A stretch of 64,000 bases of DNA from an uncultured Clostridia bacterium (lineage in GTDB: Bacteria; Bacillota; Clostridia; Christensenellales; Aristaeellaceae), in NCBI GenBank assembly GCA_934675735.1, contig CAKURR010000003.1:66793-130792 (forward strand). Direction: 5' to 3'. The translations under genes and the position numbers were made by a program. Position 1 is the first letter of the stretch, and the number at the start of each line of letters is the position of its first letter. Under the pieces are notes generated by a model. That model did no database searches and was not told where the DNA came from. It saw nothing but the letters and a program-made list of their open reading frames with translations. Positions 17,015 through 25,632 of the stretch are shown here, one piece after another.

Positions 17015-18928
17015 TCACTCCTTTGTGGCGGCGCGGATGCCCTGCAGCGAGACAAGGCCCTTGGCGACATCGTTCAGCTCGTCCATCGAGGGGATGCGGC
17101 CGATGATGTTATTCGCCAGATAATCCATGCGGATGATTTCCTGCGGGGTGAGCGCCACGTCGGCTTCCACGCGGATTTGGCCGCTTTGGTCGGCAATCGG
17201 CCCGACGAAGGGCAGGAACGCTCCCGCGCGGATGCGCTCGTGCAGCAAATCGACCAGCCGCCGCGTGCGCGCGGGCAGGCGCTGGGAACAGATGAGGTCG
17301 ATGGCGTCGGTGGACATGCCCATGTAATAGTTCATGGCGCGGTCGGCGTTGTGCTCGCCCTCGTCGTTCCACGCGCCGGTCAGGATGCTGCGGACAATGC
17401 CTTCGTAGAGCTTGCCCCAGCCCCAGACGGGCATGGCCAGGTTGGTGAGCGCGCCGTCCTGCTCGTGATACAGGCCGAACGCGCGGGATTCCAGATGCGG
17501 CGCGCTGATGTCGCGGCTGGAGATGATGTGCACGCCGCGCGCGGCCAGCGCCGCTTCGGGGCTGTGGCCCGGCAGGGTAGACCATTCCAGCACGACTTTG
17601 GCGCGCGGGTTGACCAGCTGCGCGCCCAGGGCGAAGGCGTTGACCGACGCGGGCGTGCCGTAGATGGGGTAATCCGCGATGTAGCCGATTTCATCCGCCT
17701 CTGAAAGCGACGCGGCAATCGCGCCCAAAATGAACTTGGCCTCGTATACGCGCAGATAATAGCTGCGGACGTTGTGGTAGCTGGCCAGCACCGAGCAATT
17801 CAGAATTTTGGCGCTCGGGTGCGCGGCGCATTGGCGCACGCACGCATCCAGAAACACGGGGGAAGCGGCGAAAATCACGTCGTATCCGTCGTCGATAAAC
17901 TGCTCGATGGCCGCTTCCGCGTCGGCTTGCGACACGTTTTCGCGGCAGACGGTCTCCACGCGCGAGCCGAAGGCGTCCTCGAGCGCCTTGCGCCCCAGCT
18001 CATGCCAGTATGACCAGCCGGAATCCTGCGGCGAACGGTTGTAGAGGAACGCGCAGCGCACCTTTTGCGGCGGCCTGTGCCAGACGGATTGCAGAAAGCC
18101 CGTCTTGCCCTCCGTCGGCTGGGAGAGCAGCGCGGCGGGCTTGTTGGCCGCGGCGACGACAAATTCCGAGCGGATGCGCTCGATGTCCTGCCCGAACTCG
18201 TTCGGCGTTTTCTCCACGCTGTTGTCGTAGCCGAAAATCTCCAGATAGATCAGCAGCGCGTCGCACGCGGACATGGGGATTTCGCCGCCGAGCTTGGCGG
18301 CATACGCCTGCTGGAAGCGGTAAAAGCAGGATTGGAAGTCGAATAAATCCTCCGGCGTCCACTTTTCGCCCGGCGTTTTGCCCGTCAGCTTGTAGAGCTT
18401 TTCGTAACTGCCCTCGCGGCTGAACACGATGAAGTTGATTTTCGTATCCGCATAGAAGCCCAGAAACTCCTGATAGACGCGGTAGCGCTCGCTGTCCTCC
18501 GCTTCGGGCAGGATGCGGGTGACGTTCGCCTCGATGTTCACCGCGTCCAGCCGCCGCATGACGCTCACGCGCTTGTTGCCCTCCACAACGTAAAAGCGGT
18601 TGTAATATTCCAGCGCGACGATGGGCTGGCGCAGACCGTCCTCCACAATGCCGTCGTAGAGCAGACTCCACTTGGTTGCAAATTCGGAATCCTGCTCCAA
18701 CAGGGGCAGAAAACCGCGCGCAAACGCCGTTGTGCGCCCCTTGGTCGCCGTGCCCTCGATTTGGTCCAGCTCAACCTGAACCAGTCCGAGCGGCACCTGA
18801 GGCATCTGGTTGAGCTTGGGCACAAGCTCGGCCAGCACCGGCAGATACGGGTCCTGCCCGCGGGATTCCAGCGCGTGCAGCTGCCGAACGCCCTCTTTGC
18901 GGGCGGCGATGTAATCTTCCATGCTCAT
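17015..18928 (-). CDS. ParB/Srx-like domain fused to BMP (PnrA-like) ligand-binding domain
   Basis: 637 residues, no signal peptide and no membrane helix, so probably cytoplasmic. The N-terminal part (about 15-130) has a ParB/sulfiredoxin-like signature: FARGFLPLL, LRQPIVALEYYNRFYVVEGN and KRVSV. The middle (130-290) is helical and unassigned. The C-terminal half (about 300-590) follows a BMP/PnrA-type periplasmic binding protein (FLYNRSPQDSGWSYWHELG, VIFAASPVF, EAKFILGAIAA, IGYIADYPIYG). Such binding proteins normally sit outside the membrane and bind nucleosides. ATG 18928 is chosen by the GGGAG 10 bases upstream. A cytoplasmic ligand sensor is an inference. Confidence 0.75.
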   Translation of the reverse strand: MSMEDYIAARKEGVRQLHALESRGQDPYLPVLAELVPKLNQMPQVPLGLVQVELDQIEGTATKGRTTAFARGFLPLLEQDSEFATKWSLLYDGIVEDGLRQPIVALEYYNRFYVVEGNKRVSVMRRLDAVNIEANVTRILPEAEDSERYRVYQEFLGFYADTKINFIVFSREGSYEKLYKLTGKTPGEKWTPEDLFDFQSCFYRFQQAYAAKLGGEIPMSACDALLIYLEIFGYDNSVEKTPNEFGQDIERIRSEFVVAAANKPAALLSQPTEGKTGFLQSVWHRPPQKVRCAFLYNRSPQDSGWSYWHELGRKALEDAFGSRVETVCRENVSQADAEAAIEQFIDDGYDVIFAASPVFLDACVRQCAAHPSAKILNCSVLASYHNVRSYYLRVYEAKFILGAIAASLSEADEIGYIADYPIYGTPASVNAFALGAQLVNPRAKVVLEWSTLPGHSPEAALAARGVHIISSRDISAPHLESRAFGLYHEQDGALTNLAMPVWGWGKLYEGIVRSILTGAWNDEGEHNADRAMNYYMGMSTDAIDLICSQRLPARTRRLVDLLHERIRAGAFLPFVGPIADQSGQIRVEADVALTPQEIIRMDYLANNIIGRIPSMDELNDVAKGLVSLQGIRAATKE

Positions 18929-19035
18929 GACGATTCGCTCCCTTCTATGCGAATGAATGCGCATATCCGTTCGGACGCGCCGTTTGCGCCGCAGTCGGTT
19001 GAGTCCCGCGCGGTATAGCCGCGGCGTCTGCCGAC

Positions 19036-19051
19036 ACGGACGCGCGATGCG
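19036..19051 (-). repeat. Inverted partial copy of the 14633/14780 hairpin unit
   Basis: The 16 bases here are the reverse complement of CGCATCGCGCGTCCGT found twice behind pyrD. Similar fragments (GTAGGGGCGCGCA and GCGCGTCCGT) recur at 20562-20584 and 20618-20627. This is a second, shorter intergenic repeat type. Confidence 0.6.
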
Positions 19052-19075
19052 CGCCCCTACATATATTCTTCCCCC

Positions 19076-19157
19076 ACATGTATCGCACAGCGATACATGT
19101 AAGCGGGAAATCCAAGAACCTCAGGTTCTTGGCGGGGTTTGGGGCAGCGCCCCAACG
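19076..19157 (+). repeat. Hairpin repeat copy R2
   Basis: First stem ACATGTATCGC/GCGATACATGT (19076-19100), linker AAGCGGGAAATC, second stem CAAGAACCT/AGGTTCTTG, then GGCGGGGTTT and stem GGGGC-AGC-GCCCC, ending AACG. It lies between divergent genes, in the 356-base gap 18929-19284. Confidence 0.88.
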
Positions 19158-19215
19158 TTTCCCCTCGTCCTTTTCCCGATTATACCATCGCACAGCCCCC
19201 GGGCGCAACCGTCCC

Positions 19216-19244
19216 TTGATGAATGGGGGCGACTGTGCTATAAT
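19216..19244 (+). promoter_or_regulatory. Promoter of the DegT-family aminotransferase gene
   Basis: TTGATG at 19216-19221, 17-base spacer, TATAAT at 19239-19244; the start codon is 40 bases on. Confidence 0.85.
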
Positions 19245-19284
19245 TCAAGGAAGAAAAGCCCGAATTGCGGGCGGGAGGAACAAT

Positions 19285-20463
19285 ATGAGCGAATTTCAGG
19301 TAAGGCCCGATTGGATGGCCTTTTGTCTGCCGGATATCTCCGAAGCCGAAGTGCAGGCGGATGCCGAAGTCATCCGTTCCGGCTGGTGGGCGAAGGGCCC
19401 GCGCACGATGGAGTTTCAGCAGGCGTTTGCCGAGTATGTCGGCGCAAAGCATTGCATCGCGGTCAACTCCTGCACGGCGGCGCTGCATCTGGCGCTGCTG
19501 ACACAGGGCATCGGCCCAGGCGACGAGGTGATTACCACGCCGCTGACGTTTGCCTCCACGGCAAACACGATTCTGCACGTCGGCGCAACGCCCGTCTTTG
19601 CCGACATCGACCCCGATACGGGTCTCATCGACCCCGCCGAAATCGAAAAGAAAGTCACTGCCAAGACGCGCGCGGTCGTGCCGGTGCATTACTCCGGTCT
19701 GGCGGCTGATTTGGGCGCAATCGGCCAAATCTGCGACGCGCATCACCTGTTCCTGAGCGAGGACGCGGCGCATGCGGTCGAAACGCGTTATAACGGCGAG
19801 CTGATCGGCCATCATCCGCGCGGCACGGTGAGCTATTCCTTCTATGCGACCAAAAATCTGGCCTGCGGCGAGGGCGGCGCGCTGGTGACGGATGACGACG
19901 AGATTGCGAAAAAGGCGCAGGTGCTTTCCTGCCACGGCATGAGCGCCGGCGCGTGGAACCGTTACGGCAAGGAAGGCTCGTGGCGCTACGACATCGAGGA
20001 GCCGGGCTACAAATACAACATGTTCGACATTCAGGCCGCGCTGGCGCTGACCCAGCTCAGCCGCATGGAGGACATGCAGCGCCGCCGCTTTGAGGCGGTG
20101 GAGGTCTATCAGCAGGCGTTTGCCGATGTGCCGGAGCTGCGGCTGCAAAAGACGCCGGATTACTGCCACCACAGCCGCCACCTGTACGTGCTGCGCATTG
20201 TGCCCGAGCGGCTGACGATTTCCCGCGACCGGTTCATCGAAGAGCTGAAGGCGCGCAACGTCGGCGTGAGCGTGCACTTCATCGCGCTGCACACGATGAG
20301 CGCCTATGCGAAGCGTTTCGGCTACAAGCCGGAGGATTTCCCGAAGGCCTACGCGTTCTCGGAGAGCGAAATCAGCCTGCCGATGTATTCGACGCTGGGC
20401 GTGAAGAACGCGGAATACGTCGCGGATGCGGTTTTGGACATTGTAAAGAAGTATAAGAAATAA
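19285..20463 (+). CDS. DegT/DnrJ/EryC1/StrS-family PLP-dependent aminotransferase
   Basis: 392 residues. The PLP lysine is K190 in SFYATKNLACGEGG; other marks are NSCTAALHLAL (phosphate-binding), TPLTFASTAN, EDAAHAVE and the C-terminal ERLTISRDRFIEEL. These enzymes add an amino group to keto-sugars bound to nucleotides, for cell-surface polysaccharides or secondary metabolites. GGGAGG precedes ATG 19285. No sugar epimerase, dehydratase or glycosyltransferase lies beside it, so the substrate cannot be deduced from context. It is transcribed alone. Confidence 0.92.
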   Translation: MSEFQVRPDWMAFCLPDISEAEVQADAEVIRSGWWAKGPRTMEFQQAFAEYVGAKHCIAVNSCTAALHLALLTQGIGPGDEVITTPLTFASTANTILHVGATPVFADIDPDTGLIDPAEIEKKVTAKTRAVVPVHYSGLAADLGAIGQICDAHHLFLSEDAAHAVETRYNGELIGHHPRGTVSYSFYATKNLACGEGGALVTDDDEIAKKAQVLSCHGMSAGAWNRYGKEGSWRYDIEEPGYKYNMFDIQAALALTQLSRMEDMQRRRFEAVEVYQQAFADVPELRLQKTPDYCHHSRHLYVLRIVPERLTISRDRFIEELKARNVGVSVHFIALHTMSAYAKRFGYKPEDFPKAYAFSESEISLPMYSTLGVKNAEYVADAVLDIVKKYKK

Positions 20464-20468
20464 GGGGA

Positions 20469-20548
20469 ACGTTGGGGTGTTGCCCCAGACCCCACCCGAA
20501 ACCTGAGGTTTCGGGGCTTCCCGCTTTCTTTATTGTTTCGCAATAAAG
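20469..20548 (-). repeat. Hairpin repeat copy R3
   Basis: Read on the minus strand: stem CTTTATTG/CAATAAAG, AAAGCGGGAA, stem CGAAACCT/AGGTTTCG, GGGGTCT, stem GGGGC-AAC-ACCCC and the AACG end, 6 bases after the preceding stop codon. The rest of the 20464-20959 gap is AT-rich with a terminator and the adhE promoter. Confidence 0.85.
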
Positions 20549-20676
20549 GGAGAAAGGATGTAGGGGCGCGCAGGGTGCTGTCCTTTTTCTACGAAAAACG
20601 CACCCGTTTCACGAATGCGCGTCCGTCGTAGCCTCGCAAAATTGAAATATTCGGCAATAAAAATAAAAAAACACAA

Positions 20677-20712
20677 AGAGAGTCCGAAAAGAAAATCGGG
20701 TTCTCTTTTTTT
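20677..20712 (+). terminator. Probable terminator upstream of adhE
   Basis: AGAGAGTCCGA at 20677-20687 pairs, with a two-base mismatch, with TCGGGTTCTCT at 20696-20706, followed by a run of T. Confidence 0.6.
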
Positions 20713-20866
20713 GATGCGTAAATTTGTGAAAAACATGCGAATCAGAGCGCGTATTTTTCCACGGAAAGACGGGAAAACTAACGGTCAAAGTACAGATACG
20801 AAGAGATTCGGACAGGGTTCACAAAACAAACGCGAGAAGCTTGTTGAAACGGAAATCGTCTAAAGT

Positions 20867-20895
20867 TTGACAAACTGCCGCAAAGCGCGTATAAT
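20867..20895 (+). promoter_or_regulatory. Consensus sigma-A promoter of adhE
   Basis: TTGACA at 20867-20872, 17-base spacer, TATAAT at 20890-20895: both boxes match consensus fully, implying high basal expression unless repressed. I saw no full Rex palindrome (TTGTTAA-N4-TTAACAA) over it. Confidence 0.93.
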
Positions 20896-20959
20896 GCACA
20901 TCGTCAAGGAAATAACAAAGACGCATCAACCAACCCGAGCAATCAGGAGGATGAACGAT

Positions 20960-23563
20960 ATGCAGGAATTTAGACCGATTGACTGTGTGGAAGCGCTTCA
21001 GGAGCGCATGGCCCTCATGCGCAAGGCGCAGCGCGAGTTTGCGACGTTCACGCAGGAGCAGGTGGATCACATCTTCTTTGAAGCGGCGATGGCGGCCAAC
21101 AAGGCGCGCATTCCGCTGGCCAAGATGGCGGTCGAGGAGACCGGCATGGGTGTGATGGAGGACAAGGTCATCAAGAACCACTACGCCAGCGAGTATATTT
21201 ATCACGCCTACCGCAACACCAAGACGGTCGGCGTGCTGGAAGAGGACGCAGCGTTCGGCATCAAAAAAATTGCCGAGCCGATTGGTCTGGTCGCGGCGGT
21301 CATCCCGACGACGAACCCGACGTCCACGGCGATTTTCAAGGCGCTGCTCTGCCTCAAGACTCGCAACGCCATCCTCATCAGCCCGCATCCGCGCGCCAAG
21401 AAATGCACGGCGGAGGCCGCGCGCATTGTGTATGAGGCGGCGGTCAAGGCGGGCGCGCCCGAAGGCATCATCGGCTGCATCGAGTTTCCGAGTCTGGAAC
21501 TGACGGGCGAGCTGATGCACGAAGCGGATATCATCCTCGCCACGGGCGGCCCGGGCATGGTGCACGCGGCGTATTCCTCCGGCAAACCGGCGCTGGGCGT
21601 CGGCGCGGGCAACACGCCCGTCATCATCGACGAAACGGCGGATATCAAGCTGGCAGTCAGCTCCATCATCCATTCCAAGACGTTTGACAACGGTATGATC
21701 TGCGCTTCCGAGCAGAGCGTGACGGTGCTGGACAGCGTCTATGACGAGGTGCGCGCGGAGTTTGCGCGCCGCGGCTGCCACTTCCTCAAGGACGACGAGC
21801 TGGATAAGGTGCGCCATACGATTCTCATCAACGGCGCGCTGAACGCGAAAATCGTCGGCCAGAGCGCGCACACCATTGCGCAGCTGGCGGGCGTGGATGT
21901 GCCGGAGGAGACGAAAATCCTCATCGGCGAGGTGGAGAGCGTCGAGCTTTCCGAAGAGTTTGCGCACGAGAAGCTTTCTCCGGTGCTGGCGATGTATCAC
22001 GCGAAGGACTTCGACGAGGCGCTCGACAAGGCCGAAAAGCTCGTCTGCGACGGCGGCCACGGCCACACCGCGTCGCTGTACATCCATCCGGCGCAGAAGG
22101 AAAAAATCATGAAGCATGCGGAGCGCATGGAAGCCTGCCGCATCGTCATCAACACGCCGAGCAGCTTCGGCGGCATCGGCGACCTGTATAACTTCAAGAT
22201 GGCGCCGTCGCTGACGCTGGGCTGCGGCACATGGGGCGGCAACTCCGTCTCCGAAAACGTCGGCGTGAAGCATCTGCTCAATGTCAAAACCGTTGCCGAG
22301 AGGAGAGAGAACATGCTCTGGTTCCGCGCGCCGCAGAAGGTGTATTTCAAGAAGGGCTGCATGCCGGTGGCGCTCGACGAGCTGGGCACGGTGCTGGGCA
22401 AGAAGAAGTGCTTCATCGTCACCGATACTTTCCTCTACAAGAACGGCTACGTCGCGCCGATTGAGAAAAAGCTCGACGAGCTGGGCATTCAGCATACCTG
22501 CTTCTACGACGTCGCGCCCGACCCGAACCTCTCGTCCGCGCTCAAGGGCGCGCAGGCGATGCGCCTGTTCGAGCCGGACTGCATCATCGCGCTGGGCGGC
22601 GGCTCGGCGATGGACGCGGGCAAAATCATGTGGGTGATGTATGAGCACCCCGAAGTGGATTTCCTCGATATGGCGATGCGCTTTATGGATATCCGCAAGC
22701 GCGTCTACACCTTCCCGAAGATGGGCGAAAAGGCGTATTTCGTCGCGATTCCGACCTCTTCCGGCACGGGCTCGGAGGTCACGCCGTTCGCCGTCATCAC
22801 CGACGACCGCACGGGCACGAAGTATCCGCTGGCGGATTACGAGCTGCTGCCGAACATGGCGATTGTCGATGCGGATAACATGATGAACCAGCCGCGCGGG
22901 CTGACCTCCGCTTCGGGCGTTGACGTGCTGACCCACGGTCTGGAAGCCTACGCCTCGATGATGGCGACGGATTACACCGACGGTCTGGCGCTCAAGTCGA
23001 TGAAGAACGTGTTTGATTACCTGCCGCGCGCCTACGAATACGGCGCGGCCGATCCGGAAGCGCGCCAGAAGATGGCCGACGCATCCTGCATGGCGGGCAT
23101 GGCGTTCGCCAACGCGTTCCTGGGCGTCTGCCACTCGATGGCGCACAAGCTCGGCGCGTATCATCACCTGCCGCACGGCGTGGCCAACGCGCTGATGATT
23201 TGCCACGTGCTGCGCTACAACGCGGCGGAAGTGCCGGCGAAGATGGGCACCTTCCCGCAGTATGACCACCCGCATACGCTGGCCCGTTATGCCGAGTGCG
23301 CGCGCTTCTGCGGCGTCTGCGGCAAGGACGACGAGGAGACGCTCGACCTGTTCATCGATAAGATTGAGGATTTGAAGGCGAAGGTCGGCATCAAGAAATC
23401 CATCGCGGAATACGGCATCAGCGAGGAGGCCTTCATGAGCACGCTGGACCGGATGGTCGAGGACGCGTTCGACGACCAGTGCACGGGCGCGAACCCGCGC
23501 TATCCGCTGCTCAAGGAAATCAAGGCGATGTATCTCAAGGCGTACTACGGCGAAAAGGCGTAA
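20960..23563 (+). CDS. adhE: Bifunctional acetaldehyde-CoA/alcohol dehydrogenase
   Basis: 867 residues, full length for AdhE. The N-terminal aldehyde dehydrogenase part (1-440) has the catalytic Cys248 in DNGMICASEQ. After a linker, the iron-type alcohol dehydrogenase part (about 450-867) has GGGSAMDAGK, TSSGTGSEVTPFAV and metal-binding His residues in VCHSMAHKLGAYHHLPHG. It turns acetyl-CoA into acetaldehyde and then ethanol with two NADH, the main redox outlet in many fermenters; AdhE forms long helical filaments (spirosomes). ATG 20960 is set by AGGAGG at 20945-20950; ATG 20951 is too close. Confidence 0.98.
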   Translation: MQEFRPIDCVEALQERMALMRKAQREFATFTQEQVDHIFFEAAMAANKARIPLAKMAVEETGMGVMEDKVIKNHYASEYIYHAYRNTKTVGVLEEDAAFGIKKIAEPIGLVAAVIPTTNPTSTAIFKALLCLKTRNAILISPHPRAKKCTAEAARIVYEAAVKAGAPEGIIGCIEFPSLELTGELMHEADIILATGGPGMVHAAYSSGKPALGVGAGNTPVIIDETADIKLAVSSIIHSKTFDNGMICASEQSVTVLDSVYDEVRAEFARRGCHFLKDDELDKVRHTILINGALNAKIVGQSAHTIAQLAGVDVPEETKILIGEVESVELSEEFAHEKLSPVLAMYHAKDFDEALDKAEKLVCDGGHGHTASLYIHPAQKEKIMKHAERMEACRIVINTPSSFGGIGDLYNFKMAPSLTLGCGTWGGNSVSENVGVKHLLNVKTVAERRENMLWFRAPQKVYFKKGCMPVALDELGTVLGKKKCFIVTDTFLYKNGYVAPIEKKLDELGIQHTCFYDVAPDPNLSSALKGAQAMRLFEPDCIIALGGGSAMDAGKIMWVMYEHPEVDFLDMAMRFMDIRKRVYTFPKMGEKAYFVAIPTSSGTGSEVTPFAVITDDRTGTKYPLADYELLPNMAIVDADNMMNQPRGLTSASGVDVLTHGLEAYASMMATDYTDGLALKSMKNVFDYLPRAYEYGAADPEARQKMADASCMAGMAFANAFLGVCHSMAHKLGAYHHLPHGVANALMICHVLRYNAAEVPAKMGTFPQYDHPHTLARYAECARFCGVCGKDDEETLDLFIDKIEDLKAKVGIKKSIAEYGISEEAFMSTLDRMVEDAFDDQCTGANPRYPLLKEIKAMYLKAYYGEKA

Positions 23564-23578
23564 GGAGGAATCCCCCAA

Positions 23579-24328
23579 ATGAGCAAGGAAATCATCGTGG
23601 AGCGCGGCACCAAGACGGTGTACCGCGAGGGCAACAAGATTATCAAGCAGTTCAAGGCGGGCTATCCCAAGAGCGCCGTCATCAAAGAGGCGTTCAACCA
23701 TGCCTTGGCGGAGGAATCCGGCCTGAATGTGCCCGCGCTGCTGGAGGTGAAGAACACCGGCGAGGGCTGGGCGCTGGTCATCGAGGCCGTTGAGGGCAAG
23801 ACGATGGCGCAGCTGATGGCCGAGCAGCCGGAGAACCTGGAAGCGCTGATGGCGCAGTTCGTCGAGATTCAGAGCGACATCCATCGCCACACCTGCAAGC
23901 AGATGGGCCGCCTGAAGGATAAGCTGAACGCGCAGATTTCGTCTCTGCGCGACGAGCTGGACGCAAGCACCCGCTACGAGCTGCATGTGCGCCTTGAAAA
24001 CATGAAGCCGCACACCAAAATCACGCACGGCGACTTCAACCCGACCAACGTGCTCATCGGCACGGACGGCAAGGTGTATATCCTCGACTGGGCGCACGCC
24101 GCCATCGGCAACGCATCCGCCGACGCGGCCATGACCTATCTCCAGTTCGCGCTGGAGGACCAGAAAAAGGCCGACCTGTATTTGAAGCTCTTCTGTAAGA
24201 AGAACGATATCGCCATGCAGTATGTGCAGCGCTGGCTGCCCATCGTCGCCGCCGCGCAGATGACCAAGAAGCACGGCGAGGAAAAGTCGTTCCTGACCGG
24301 CTGGACACAGGTTGTGGAGTTTGAGTGA
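23579..24328 (+). CDS. Aminoglycoside phosphotransferase/choline kinase-fold protein
   Basis: 249 residues. The catalytic loop HGDFNPTNVL and the metal-binding ILDWAHA are intact, typical of the APH/choline kinase fold. The N-terminal lobe is short (YREGNKIIKQFKAGYP with the ATP-contacting Lys). It begins 15 bases after adhE with AAGGAGG, so it is co-transcribed with it. Substrate unknown; family members phosphorylate small alcohols, amino sugars or antibiotics. Nothing here points to antibiotic resistance. A strong terminator follows. Confidence 0.87.
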   Translation: MSKEIIVERGTKTVYREGNKIIKQFKAGYPKSAVIKEAFNHALAEESGLNVPALLEVKNTGEGWALVIEAVEGKTMAQLMAEQPENLEALMAQFVEIQSDIHRHTCKQMGRLKDKLNAQISSLRDELDASTRYELHVRLENMKPHTKITHGDFNPTNVLIGTDGKVYILDWAHAAIGNASADAAMTYLQFALEDQKKADLYLKLFCKKNDIAMQYVQRWLPIVAAAQMTKKHGEEKSFLTGWTQVVEFE

Positions 24329-24353
24329 TACACTTCCGCCATCTTCGACGGTT

Positions 24354-24379
24354 CCCTCCCCTGAAAAGGGGAGGGTTTT
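24354..24379 (+). terminator. Terminator of the adhE transcription unit
   Basis: CCCTCCCC at 24354-24361 pairs with GGGGAGGG at 24368-24375, then TTTT. Confidence 0.9.
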
Positions 24380-24480
24380 GTTTGAAGAGAATCCGAAATA
24401 AGCCCAAACGTCACAAAAAATCGACGCGCGATGCTGTTATGCAAATTCTCAGCTCTGCTTGTTTATACAAAATATATATG

Positions 24481-24619
24481 AGAGAAATCCAAGAACCTCA
24501 GGTTTTTGTGGGGGATTGGAGTCATGCGCCCGCTGGGCGGGGAAAAGCATGGCGGAAATCGCAAGGAGCCGGAACGGCAACTATGCGAGTTTCCCGGACT
24601 TGGGGGCAAAGCCCCAACG
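24481..24619 (+). repeat. Hairpin repeat copy R4 with an inserted segment
   Basis: AAATCCAAGAACCTCAGG starts a copy whose second stem is altered (AGGTTTTTGTGGGG). About 70 bases then intervene, containing GGAAATCGCAAGGAGC and TATGCGAGTTTCC, before GGGGCAAAGCCCCAACG ends it. The inserted part matches the inverted segment at 29234-29292. The gap 24329-24740 otherwise holds only the terminator above. Confidence 0.75.
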
Positions 24620-24740
24620 TTTCCTTCTCTTTTTGACGCGAGTCAGCGTTTTTCGTTGACATTCATGCGCCCGACGTGATAAAGTATACGCGTATGAATT
24701 TGAGGGCGTCTGCCCTTTTGAAACAGGGAGCGGTTTGCAG

Positions 24741-25457
24741 ATGTTTGAACTTGGCATTCAGAAAAATTGGATTGACGCGCTCTATGCGCGCAGCTCGGTT
24801 CGCCAGTATACCGGCGCGCCGGATAAAGAGCAGCTCGATAAACTCGGCGAGACCTGCCGCAAGCTCAGCTGGCAGGGCATTAAAATCCGCATGTTTAAGG
24901 GCCCGGGCCTCAAGAGCCAGATTAAGGGTACGGATGTTTACGCCGTCATCATCGCCAAGCGCGGCACGCCGATGGAGGTCGAAGGCTTCATGGGCGAAGC
25001 GCTCGTGCTGGAGGCCACGTCGATGGGGCTGGGCACGTGCTGGCTCGGCGCGGGCTTCTATCCGGATATCATCAACCGCAACGTCGATTTGCAGACGGAT
25101 GAAGCCGTGCATTGCGTGATTTCCATCGGCAAGGCTAATCTGCCCGCCTTTGCACCCAAGCGCAAGGAGCTGGCGAAGGTCTGCGGCATGAACGAGGAGC
25201 AGCTCGGTCAGCTCGGCGCATGGCAGAAGGAAGCCGTGCTCGCCGCGCGCCTTGCGCCCAGCGCCATCAACCAGCAGCCGTGGAAAATCGTCGCGGATAA
25301 GACCAGCGTGTCGATTCTGGAAACGACTGTGCTCTATAAGAAGTACGCCCCGCTGGACCGCGGCATCTGCATGCTGCACGCCGCCGTCGGCGCGGCCAAG
25401 GCCGGACGCACCGCCATTTGGAAAAAGGTGGACGGCGGATACGCGATGAAGGCGTAA
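24741..25457 (+). CDS. Nitroreductase-family flavoprotein (TM1586-like)
   Basis: 238 residues. The N-terminal ALYARSSVRQYTGAP is the FMN phosphate-binding start of the nitroreductase fold. Later marks are EALVLEATSMGLGTCWLGAGF and LAPSAINQQPWKIV, which recall the internally duplicated 'putative TM nitroreductase' subgroup. These use NAD(P)H to reduce nitro or quinone-type compounds, or have unknown substrates. ATG 24741 (TTG 24735 is an alternative) is preceded by CAGGGAG. It stands alone. Confidence 0.88.
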   Translation: MFELGIQKNWIDALYARSSVRQYTGAPDKEQLDKLGETCRKLSWQGIKIRMFKGPGLKSQIKGTDVYAVIIAKRGTPMEVEGFMGEALVLEATSMGLGTCWLGAGFYPDIINRNVDLQTDEAVHCVISIGKANLPAFAPKRKELAKVCGMNEEQLGQLGAWQKEAVLAARLAPSAINQQPWKIVADKTSVSILETTVLYKKYAPLDRGICMLHAAVGAAKAGRTAIWKKVDGGYAMKA

Positions 25458-25632
25458 GCGGCCTGAGGCCGCATCCACTTCCGCCGAAGATGTGCGATTA
25501 TTTTGGGAGTTTTTTACACGCGTCCCAACTGTACATGGAAAAGAATCTCGCGTCAGCTTTGTGAGGGGCTGACGCGATTTTTAGTATAAAAAAAGCCTGT
25601 CGGTTTATCCTACCCGAAAAGGGGAGAGGAAT

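Noticed and set aside
20820..20900. Rex operator upstream of adhE
   Set aside because: Only a half-site-like TTGTTGAA is present; the required TTGTTAA-N4-TTAACAA palindrome is absent.
20819..24274. Very long open frame (over 1100 codons) on the minus strand opposite adhE and the phosphotransferase gene
   Set aside because: It is antisense to two well-recognised genes, is rich in His/Arg/Val as expected from a GC-rich mirror frame, and has no domain or ribosome binding site.
23579..24328. Aminoglycoside resistance gene
   Set aside because: The APH fold is shared by many metabolic kinases; location behind adhE and no resistance-gene context argue against it.
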